64,000 nt of DNA from a virus. A program made the translations under genes and the position numbers. The notes below the pieces were generated by a model. That model ran no database searches. It worked only from the letters and a program-made list of their open reading frames with translations, and had not been told where the DNA came from. Where the stretch lies: IMG/VR virus record IMGVR_UViG_3300012271_000010, positions 1 to 64,000 of that record. One strand, 5' to 3'. Below, one piece after another: positions 42,745 to 52,000 of the stretch. Within the stretch, counting starts at the first letter, position 1. Every line of letters starts with the position of its first letter.

Positions 42745-45308
42745 TGGGAATAAAACGTTACGTCGCCACAAAAGACTCAACAATTACGGATGCCTATAAA
42801 GACAATCTTACTGACCGAGCCACTAATTCTAATATGGGCGCCAGCGATATCTTAGAAGTTTTTTCTATCTTTGGACAAGCAACTTCGACGGCTGTTGTAA
42901 CTGGAACTGATCTCTATACGCTAGAAAACATTTTTACTTCAAGCGTTTCTCAGGCTAGTGATGCGTTTGGACAAGGTCTTAGTAGATATGAAGATATTAT
43001 GGCAATTGGATCACCCGCATGGTCAGGGTCTTACACCGCCGAGGGCAAAGTAACTGTATTTAGAAGCTCAAGTATTGGTTGGTCTGAAGAGGCAACTTTG
43101 TTAAGTTCTAATCCTGAAGTTTCATCGAATTTTGGTTTGGCGGTGGAAGCCTATGAAAATTTTATTTTAATTGCGAAACCACACTTTTCAAATACTACAG
43201 ATCCATCAGGAAGTGTTGAACTATTTCATAGCAATAGTTCAGGTTGGACGAGTGTTCAAATTTTTAGCGGTTCAAATTTATTTTCTGGGGCTTCTCAGTT
43301 TGGTTATAAAATGGACCTGGACTATCGAAATAATAAATTAATTGTTTCAGCTTATTTATCTTCTAAAGCTTTCATTTTTTCAAGCGGAAGTTCTGGTTGG
43401 GTTGAAGAAACCGTTTTAACTGGTCCAGCAGCACAAGCCTTCGGTAATGATGTGGCTATAGAAGAAGATTATGCTGTCGTTGGTTCTTCCTACCGTTTTG
43501 ATGTTAGTTCTATTACTGGATCGGCTTATATTTTTAAAAGTGGTAGCTCTGGTTGGGTTGAAGAAGCTATCTTGACATCGTCCGAATCAGCATTAGATGA
43601 TTATTTCGGGTTTGGAGCAATTTCAATTTCATCTAACAAAGTTCTTGTTGGCGCCCAGCTCGGTGACGGCTTTAATGGGTCTGCTTATCTGTTTCAAAGC
43701 AGTAGTTCAGGTTGGTCTGAAAGCCAAGTTTTCAAAGATCCGCTCGCGACATTCGCCGAGGTTTTTGGGGTTTCTGTTAGAATAACGGGTTCTTTTGCAG
43801 TGATTGGTCGCGCTGGTGGCGGAACCAATACACCTGGATTCAGAATCTATGAAGCAGAAACCGGAGATTATATTGAAACTCAGTTTATAACTTCTTCTGT
43901 ATTATCTTATTCTAGTCTCATAGATGTTTACAGGGATAGTATCTTAGTAGCAACTGCTGATTCTACAAACGGAAGATTTATGGAGTTGTATTCTTATGAC
44001 CCAATTGTATCAAGTTTCGCTGATGCCATTGAATCTTCAAGACTCTTAGTGGAATTCCCAGTCACAGATATAATAAACGATAGAGCAGCAGGAAATTTAC
44101 CTGCAAGTGGAAGTGTTAGTTTTTACCTTAACCTAAGTAATGCTCCTCACGGAGAGAACACACCTAAAGACTTTGATCTTGTGGTTGCGCCAATCTCTCA
44201 ATCTTGGACAGAAGGTTTCGGACAAGATATGGAGTCTTACGAAGATTTAGGTCCAGTTAACTGGAATACTGCTTCAACAGGAAACGTCTGGAATAATTCA
44301 GGAGGTGATTATTTGTCTTCTCCAGTTTACACTTCTAGTTTTTCTATTGGTGATGAAGATTTGAATGTCGATATTACAGAGTTGGTCGAATCGTGGATTA
44401 GTGGTACAGTTTCGAATAATGGTTTAGGAGTCAGACTTGCTCCGACTTATGAGAACAGCACAACAACTTCTTTCTTTACTAAAAGATTCTTTGGCAGGAG
44501 AACAGAACACTTCTTTAAAACTCCATGGATTGAAGCCCGCTACAACAATGCAATTAAAGACAATCGAAATAGTTTCTATGCAAGCAGTTCTTTAGTCCCA
44601 GCATCAGAAAATCTAATGACGCTGTTTTTATACAATAAAACTAGAAAAGGTCTTAAAAACATTCCATCTATCGGAACAGGACCAATTTATATGAGTTTGT
44701 TCTCAGGAACTCTTGGACCCAGTGGAGCCGAACTTCTTCTCCATACAGGAGAATTAGCTATTACAGGCGGCGCCACTGATACTGGAATTTATACTGCTTC
44801 AGTCGCAATAGACACTCAATTTACTCAAGTGTGGGATGTTTGGCATAATAATCTTACTGGAAGTTCTAGGATCGAATACTTTACGGGAAGTGTGATTATT
44901 GCTTCTCAATATGCGGCATCTGATGATTTTGAAATTAGTGATTATGTTTTAAACATTACGAATTTAAAGCCGGAATACTCAAAATCAGAAGAAGCAAGAT
45001 TCAGATTATTTACAAGATTGAAAGATTGGAACCCTACGATATATACTATTTCAATAGCAAACATAGAAAATGAAATTATCGAAGAGGCTTATTACAGAAT
45101 TTTTAGGGTTATTGACGATTTTGATGTTGTTCCTTATAACACCGGTAGTGATAATGCTACACTCTTAAGTTATGATAAAGTAGGAAATTATTTAGATTTT
45201 GATATGTCTATTTTAGAATCAGATTATCAATATGGAATTCAATTTACTTTTAAATTGGAAGATAAGTACTACGAACAACCAGAAACTTTTCACTTTCGGG
45301 TTAGATAG
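42744..45308 (+). CDS. Baseplate/tail protein with FG-GAP-like repeats
   Basis: 854 residues. After a short N-terminal module (KRYVATKDSTITDAYKDNLT), residues about 50-430 carry around seven repeats of about 55-60 residues, each with a YEDIMAIGSP-like strand and a VTVFRSSSIGWSEE-like strand (FGxxL ... AYLFxSxSSGWxE), an FG-GAP/propeller pattern. Residues 440-854 form another module (FFTKRFFGRRTEHFFKTPWI, NNLTGSSRIEYFTGS). The shell module resembles phage tail proteins; the propeller is probably an insertion for receptor or glycan binding. Confidence 0.75.
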   Translation: MGIKRYVATKDSTITDAYKDNLTDRATNSNMGASDILEVFSIFGQATSTAVVTGTDLYTLENIFTSSVSQASDAFGQGLSRYEDIMAIGSPAWSGSYTAEGKVTVFRSSSIGWSEEATLLSSNPEVSSNFGLAVEAYENFILIAKPHFSNTTDPSGSVELFHSNSSGWTSVQIFSGSNLFSGASQFGYKMDLDYRNNKLIVSAYLSSKAFIFSSGSSGWVEETVLTGPAAQAFGNDVAIEEDYAVVGSSYRFDVSSITGSAYIFKSGSSGWVEEAILTSSESALDDYFGFGAISISSNKVLVGAQLGDGFNGSAYLFQSSSSGWSESQVFKDPLATFAEVFGVSVRITGSFAVIGRAGGGTNTPGFRIYEAETGDYIETQFITSSVLSYSSLIDVYRDSILVATADSTNGRFMELYSYDPIVSSFADAIESSRLLVEFPVTDIINDRAAGNLPASGSVSFYLNLSNAPHGENTPKDFDLVVAPISQSWTEGFGQDMESYEDLGPVNWNTASTGNVWNNSGGDYLSSPVYTSSFSIGDEDLNVDITELVESWISGTVSNNGLGVRLAPTYENSTTTSFFTKRFFGRRTEHFFKTPWIEARYNNAIKDNRNSFYASSSLVPASENLMTLFLYNKTRKGLKNIPSIGTGPIYMSLFSGTLGPSGAELLLHTGELAITGGATDTGIYTASVAIDTQFTQVWDVWHNNLTGSSRIEYFTGSVIIASQYAASDDFEISDYVLNITNLKPEYSKSEEARFRLFTRLKDWNPTIYTISIANIENEIIEEAYYRIFRVIDDFDVVPYNTGSDNATLLSYDKVGNYLDFDMSILESDYQYGIQFTFKLEDKYYEQPETFHFRVR

Positions 45309-45317
45309 GGAACAACA

Positions 45318-48300
45318 ATGCTTAAAAATCTATTTGGCAAAAAGTCTCAAAAATTATTAGTTACCGCAACGACCAATAGGGACTTGAAAAACGAAACAGA
45401 ATCAGAAGATTTTGTTAAAGCGAATATCATTGATAAGGAACGCTTTGTTCCTACTGTTGATTTTTCAGATCCAAATAATTTTGCTAGATTTGCTTCCGCT
45501 TCTAAATATTATGTCGATGCAATCAATATGATCCAACGGTCATATCCCTACGATGGTTCTTTAGCTGAAAAGTTGAACTTTCACAATGACTCAGTTGATT
45601 TTCATAACTATCTTTTTGAAAATGAATATCCCCGTACTAATGGATACATTAAGATCGGCGAGAGTTACGGAAGTGTCACTACTGCTTCTCATGGTTACGA
45701 TACTCCTTCTGCTTTAGAATACATTTCTTTTAAAGGTGGTCCAAACGCAGCGGTCAGTGCTTCGTCTAAAACTTTAAAAACTCTCTTCAAAGAAGCAAAT
45801 ATTTACGATGTTGAAGACGATAGAACCTCAAATCTAGAAATGAATGCTAGCGGTGGCACCTCAGTAGAGTTTTGGCTCAAAAAAACAAACTTCTCAGGTT
45901 CTCAGAAACAAGTTGTTTTTGATCTTTGGAATAGCAGTTCTTTTGGCACTGATGAATACGGTCGTTTTCGAATCGAGGTGTCAGGAAATCAATTTTTTGT
46001 AGAATATAGTTCTGGTTCGGCAGGAGTATTTAATACTCCTTTAGGACAAAATTTAAATATTACTGGATCAGATTGGAAACATTATGGCTTCTCTATTGAA
46101 AACACAGGAAGTTCTCTTTCTATGCGTTTTTATGTTACAGGAACTCTTAATGACTCTTCGATAACTGGTTCTTCAACAGGTTTAGTTGCTGGTCCGATGC
46201 TTGGGTTTATAGGTGCGTTGCAAACGCCAGTCTCTGGTACTTCTGGTTCCCTAGGAGATGCTAAATTATCCGGTTCTCTTGATGAATTTAGATATTGGAG
46301 AACTAAAAGAACAGACAAAAAGATAAAAAGATATTGGTTTCGACAAGTTGGTGGTGGAACAAACACCGATGAAGCAAATACCGATTTGGGAATTTATTAC
46401 AAATTCAATGAAGGAATCGTTGTAACTGGAGCTATCTTTCAGGCAGATAAAACGGTGTTAGATTATAGTGGTCGTGTATCAAATGGTACGTGGGTTGGCT
46501 ACACTGCAACTTCAAGAGATACTGGTTCTGCTATGGTAGAGTCAGGCGCTTCCGCATTTGAATTTAAAGATCCAATTCTTAATTCAAGCCACCCAAGGCT
46601 TATTTCTTTACGAAACGCTAAGATTCTAACTGGTAGTCTTCACGATCAGGAAAACAGTTCTTACGTCTTTAACTCATTTCCTTCATGGATAACCGAGGAA
46701 GACGAAGTCTCTGGTGAACCTCTTAAAGACCTGGTTCAAATCACTGGTGAATTTTTCGATGACATGTATTTGAAAATTGAAGCCTTGCCTTCAATTAAAG
46801 ACGCGGTTTATCGTTCTGGCAAACCACTTCCTTTTGCTTCTAGACTGTTAGAATCCTTTGGTTTTACAGCTCCAGAAATCTTTACAAAATCATCTATCTT
46901 TGAAGAAATTCTTTCAACTGATAACGAAAGAGAATTCGAAGAAAAACTTCATAATGTTAAAAACCAAATTTATCAAAATATTTATAACAATTTGATTTAT
47001 ATCTATCGTTCTAAGGGAACTGAAAAGTCAATTAGAAATTTAATTAGATGTTTTGGTGTCGACGATGAATTGATCAAAATTAACATGTATGCTGCTGACG
47101 GAGTAGACTATAAACTGGAAGATAGCTACCGTTACACAAGCGTTAAGAAAAATTATGTGGACTTTAATGATACTGATAGATTCGATTCTAATGTGTATCA
47201 AATGACTGCCAGCGGCAATTCTAATAGTCTTTCATACATTTCAGGAAATGTTGCTTCTGGTCTTGTAGGAACTACATTTGAATGTGAAACTATATTCCCG
47301 AAGAAGTTCGAAAAATCTAGTGAATTATTCTTTAGAACAGATTTTGTTTCTTGCTCATTGTTTGGAATGCATGAAGCCGACACGTCTTCGGGCTCCAACA
47401 CTACGTTCTTTGGTTCTGACAGAGCTGAATTGAGTGTCTTTGCGATTCGTCCTGAAGAAGAATCAAAAGATGCCTATTTTATGTTAACTTCTTCTTACCT
47501 CGGTTTAGAGTTGACTAGCAGTACTTACAGAGATGTGTACGATAATGAGAAATGGAATTTTGGTGTACGTTTCCACCACGAAAAATATCCTTTATCTGAT
47601 GGAGTGACAGGAAGTTCTACCGGCAATTATAATATTGAATTTTTCGGTGTTAACGCAGTTTTAGATGTTTTGCAGAATGAGTTTCTCTTAACTTCTAGTG
47701 TGACTGCTTCTTTAGCCGAAGGACATTTTACAGCTGCAAAGAGAATTTACGTCGGCGCACACAGAAATAACATGACAGGTTCGGTCTTGACTGGATTAGG
47801 CACAAATAACGAACATTTTTCAGATGCAAAGATTTCAGGTGTAAGATATTGGCTTACTAACGTTAGTGATGTTATTCTTCGCGAACACGCTAAAGATCCA
47901 ACTAACTTTGGTCCTGAACACCCTTATAGAAATATTGATGCTTACTTAACTTCTGAGTTGAATGGAATATTGGTTCCTCAAATTGAGACACTTGCACTTC
48001 ATTGGGACTTTGACACAGTAACAGGGTCGGACAATGGAAGTGGCATTGGTCCTTCAAACACTTCTGACGCCAAATTTTTGGTAGAAGACTCATCTTCTGG
48101 ATCAGTAGATTTACAAACACGATGGAGTTTTATTGGAAATATTTCCAAAGCTCAACACCCTGGTCGCGGAGACTTCTTTTTGAGAAATAACAATCAAGTC
48201 GTTCAGCGAGAATACGTTTTTGCTGCTAGAAAAAGATTGCCTGAAACTCTCAATAGCGATGATCTGATTGAAATTCGAAGTCAAGATGACGAAAATTTCA

Positions 48301-49040
48301 CAAGAGATAAGCGTCCAGTAAACCATTATTTTGCTATTGAAAAAAGCATGTATCAGACTTTGTCTGAAGAAATGATTAAGTTTTTTGGTACTATCACTGA
48401 CTTTAACAACTTGATTGGAGACCCGATTAATCGTTATAGACAAAGATATAATGATTTGGACAAACTAAGAACTTTATTTTTTGAGAGAATTGAAAATACA
48501 CCTGATTTAGAAAAGTATGTAGATTTTTATAAGTGGATTGACAATTCGATCACTCAAATGACTTTACAGCTCATTCCAGCGTCAGCTAATTTTTCAACTT
48601 CTTTAAGCACAGTAATTGAAAGTCATGTTCTGGAAAGAAATAAATATTGGAACAAATATCCTACTTTAGAATTGAAACAAGAGCCTCCTGAAGCTGCTGC
48701 GCAATCTATAGGAAAGCATAAATATAATTGGAAATTTGGTCATGCTCCTGTGGGACTACAGCAAAGTGATAATTGTTTGTGGTGGAGAGAAAGAGCGGAG
48801 AGAGACAATAAAACAGGTATAGATTTAAATTCTTTACGAGCAAATCTCTTAATAGCAACACTAAGCACTCTTAACAGAAGGTTCACGCAAGTGTATGATC
48901 TAAAAAGTAGCGTGACTGTGATAGATAAAGATCCGAAAAGTGTAGAAGTTGCGAAACAAGTAACAAGTTTCGGATCGGGTGGATACTTAGTAGTTGAGGC
49001 TACCGATTTCGAGACGCCAAACTGTGACGATGACTCCTAG
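45318..49040 (+). CDS. Large tail protein with LamG-type lectin domain (1,240 residues)
   Basis: Residues about 170-360 contain SVEFWLKKTNFSGSQKQVVF, EYGRFRIEVSGNQFFVEY, SDWKHYGFSIENTGS and KLSGSLDEFRYWRTKRTDK, the strand order of a LamG/concanavalin-like jelly roll. N- and C-terminal parts are structural (PYDGSLAEKLNFHNDSVDFH, TQMTLQLIPASANFSTS). GSSGS-type Ser/Gly loops are frequent. A host-surface glycan-binding baseplate or fibre-base protein is likely. It shares domain type and style with the gene downstream. Confidence 0.75.
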   Translation: MLKNLFGKKSQKLLVTATTNRDLKNETESEDFVKANIIDKERFVPTVDFSDPNNFARFASASKYYVDAINMIQRSYPYDGSLAEKLNFHNDSVDFHNYLFENEYPRTNGYIKIGESYGSVTTASHGYDTPSALEYISFKGGPNAAVSASSKTLKTLFKEANIYDVEDDRTSNLEMNASGGTSVEFWLKKTNFSGSQKQVVFDLWNSSSFGTDEYGRFRIEVSGNQFFVEYSSGSAGVFNTPLGQNLNITGSDWKHYGFSIENTGSSLSMRFYVTGTLNDSSITGSSTGLVAGPMLGFIGALQTPVSGTSGSLGDAKLSGSLDEFRYWRTKRTDKKIKRYWFRQVGGGTNTDEANTDLGIYYKFNEGIVVTGAIFQADKTVLDYSGRVSNGTWVGYTATSRDTGSAMVESGASAFEFKDPILNSSHPRLISLRNAKILTGSLHDQENSSYVFNSFPSWITEEDEVSGEPLKDLVQITGEFFDDMYLKIEALPSIKDAVYRSGKPLPFASRLLESFGFTAPEIFTKSSIFEEILSTDNEREFEEKLHNVKNQIYQNIYNNLIYIYRSKGTEKSIRNLIRCFGVDDELIKINMYAADGVDYKLEDSYRYTSVKKNYVDFNDTDRFDSNVYQMTASGNSNSLSYISGNVASGLVGTTFECETIFPKKFEKSSELFFRTDFVSCSLFGMHEADTSSGSNTTFFGSDRAELSVFAIRPEEESKDAYFMLTSSYLGLELTSSTYRDVYDNEKWNFGVRFHHEKYPLSDGVTGSSTGNYNIEFFGVNAVLDVLQNEFLLTSSVTASLAEGHFTAAKRIYVGAHRNNMTGSVLTGLGTNNEHFSDAKISGVRYWLTNVSDVILREHAKDPTNFGPEHPYRNIDAYLTSELNGILVPQIETLALHWDFDTVTGSDNGSGIGPSNTSDAKFLVEDSSSGSVDLQTRWSFIGNISKAQHPGRGDFFLRNNNQVVQREYVFAARKRLPETLNSDDLIEIRSQDDENFTRDKRPVNHYFAIEKSMYQTLSEEMIKFFGTITDFNNLIGDPINRYRQRYNDLDKLRTLFFERIENTPDLEKYVDFYKWIDNSITQMTLQLIPASANFSTSLSTVIESHVLERNKYWNKYPTLELKQEPPEAAAQSIGKHKYNWKFGHAPVGLQQSDNCLWWRERAERDNKTGIDLNSLRANLLIATLSTLNRRFTQVYDLKSSVTVIDKDPKSVEVAKQVTSFGSGGYLVVEATDFETPNCDDDS

Positions 49041-49047
49041 GTAAAAT

Positions 49048-52000
49048 ATGTCAGAAATTTTTAAAACAAAGAAAAAACTTCCTTTTAGTATTGTTAGTTC
49101 ATCTGTAAAAACAGGTTATAACTCTGAGATTTCTTCTAGTTTTAGACCGAATATTGATATTGCTAACCTGCATGGCGATAATTATTCTTCTTATGAAGAC
49201 GCTCCAGCTCAAGGACCTTTTACAGAGGCACACGTAGGAGGCAATAAACATCGTCATGCTCCTCTAAACGCCGGTGACGATGACGCTTCAAACCGCGCAG
49301 AAGCGTTTTTAATAAACCTTGATACTCCTGGTGAGCTGAGAGTTTATGGTCCAGAAACAGTAGACACAGCTTACCCAAGAGCTTCAATGCTACGAGGAAA
49401 CGCAGCAAAGAGCCCTCTAAACCTTTCGAACATACAGAGTACTACAGGTTCTGCATTATTAGGAAATTACAAAAATGAATATGAAGTTCTACAGACTTCT
49501 GGTAGAACAGTCAATAATAGATTCATAAAGAACGACGGAGAAATCGCCGTTCTCAATCCGATCACATTTTTTGTAACTGGTGCTGCTGAATATACGCTTC
49601 CAAGTCGCGAAAACACTGAGACAAACAAGTTTATTTTTGTTGAAAGATTTAATGCACCAGGAGGATTTGATGTTTCTTCTCGCGGCATGCTCGATAGAGC
49701 AGCTGAAGAGATGGCATCAAACAATGCCCTCCCTTTCAGAAATTTAAAAGTACGTCTTTCTCTTAGAAATTCTTTATCTGAACACACTGTTCCAGCAACA
49801 GGATTGTCAGGTTCCTTACATAAAGTAAATAGAAATACTCTTAGGCGCCCGAGCAAAAGCGACGATGGAACTTTTACTCCCTTGTACGACAATGGATATG
49901 TCAATCACCCAATTCCACAATCTGATTTACAATATAGTTGGATAACTTCTTCAGCTATTACGACTATGAACGAACTGTTAGGTTATCAACATAGTGGTTC
50001 ACATTTAAATAAAGCTGGTGCCTTCACCGACATAAGTTTTTCTGTTTCTGGCTCAGTCATTGATGATGATACTCTCACTGATCATTTGAATATAAGAGGA
50101 TTCAACAAGAATTTTCATTATATTAATAAATTTGATAAAACTTTAGAAAAAGACCGTTCTTTTTTTGTGTTTGATGGTCAGACTCAAACTTTTCCTGGGG
50201 CAGGTCAGCATACCAACGCTATAGATTTGGGGAACACTTCGTTGTGGAACCACTCTATTGGAACTTTAGGAAGTAAGAAATTTACTCTCTCTATCTGGTT
50301 TAACTTAACGTCTTTCTCAGGTTCGGTAACTACTCCAAGATTGTTTGATTTTTCCAATGAAATGTATCTTGCTTTGGAAAGTGGTTCAAATAACAGAATT
50401 GATGTTGCGTTCATGCAAGACACAACTGGGGTTCATGTTTCTTATTTTACTAATAGTGGTTCTGCTCCAAATATCGATTTTGGAACTTGGCATCATGCTG
50501 TTTTGACATTCGATGGAACTCAAATAACCTCTTCAACTCCTCCTATACTCTACCTTGATGGAGCTAAAGTTCTATTACAAAATGATGATTCTCCGACTGG
50601 AGATATGAGTAGCTTTGCTTCTTTCGCTAATTGTTTTGTCGGAAATAGAAGAAGCGTAAGTTCAGCGGACCTCCCTTTTAGCGGTTCATTATCGGAAATT
50701 AGTATCTGGAATGATGTTCTCACTGAAGAAGAGCAAGGTTTACTTTATTTAGCAACTAAGCCACCGAATAATATTGGTGCACCACTTAATTATCGCGAAC
50801 ACAAGATCGATCAACAATACCCTTCGATGAGACGCAAATTGGTTTCTTGGTGGTCAGGTTCTGGTCGTCACCAAAGAAACAATGTTATTAGCGCTAACGG
50901 CGGCGGAAGTCCTAAGACTGGTATTTTTATTGAAGATGTCGCTCGAATTAACAATTACCACGCCGCAATGGGCTCCGGTGTAACAAAACAAAAGGTTGGT
51001 ATAACTTCACTATCTTTTAATAATGGTCCATATCAACATCCAATTTGGAAACAAATTCGTACTGGAGAAACACCAGTCGCTAGATTTCTAAGACACGCTA
51101 ATATTATCACAGTGCAAGATGAACCAATTTTGAAAGAAATCGTTTCAAACGGTAAACGAAGAGTTATAAAACCTAAGCGCTCTTCTACTTCTACTAGTTT
51201 TGTTGAGCCACCGGTTTCTTCAAAATATAAACCAATTAAGCACAATTTGATGTTAAAGGGTACAGTAAATCCATTACTTGGACACGAAATAACTCATACT
51301 TATGCAAACAATTTATCAATGTTTGCTAACAAGTCACTTAATCAACGTTTGAAAATTGATCGTTTAGATAAACAGATGTACGATCGTTTAGTTGAGTTTT
51401 ATTTAGATTCTGATCTACCAGAGGAAGATAACCCAATTGCAAGATTTTTAAACCTTATTTATAAGGAAACTATCTTTCCTAAAGAAGAAAATACCTTTCT
51501 AGGTAAAACAAGAAGTCGACAAAAATACATTCTTGATCTTTCTGGGTTTTCATCAGAAGGTTATGATAAAACGTTTGGTTCACAGAGAGTTTTCTGGAGA
51601 GATCATTTTTCAGATAGACAAAGAACTGTCAATAAAGCGATTAATAGTCAAGGATTTATAATTTCTTCCTCATTAGGTGGAACTTCTGCGTATCCTATTG
51701 ATCTCCACTCGGCTTATCTCACTTCTTCAGCTCTGGCATCTTCTTCAGTCCAAATAAACACTGGAATCGCCTTAACCTCTCAAGAAGTAATTAAAGTATG
51801 GAATTCACCATCAGGATCTGGTGAATTGAATGCTTATGCCTTTTTAGAAAACAATAGAGAGGCATTTGTTTCTTCTATCCCAGCCATGTTCTATTCCGAT
51901 ACTTTAGTTGATTTAGATTTTCTTTCTAATTTTCATCATTACACACAAAGTTTTGGTTCTTTGATGAATACCACAGGGACTTTTCCTTTAACGCCACCGC

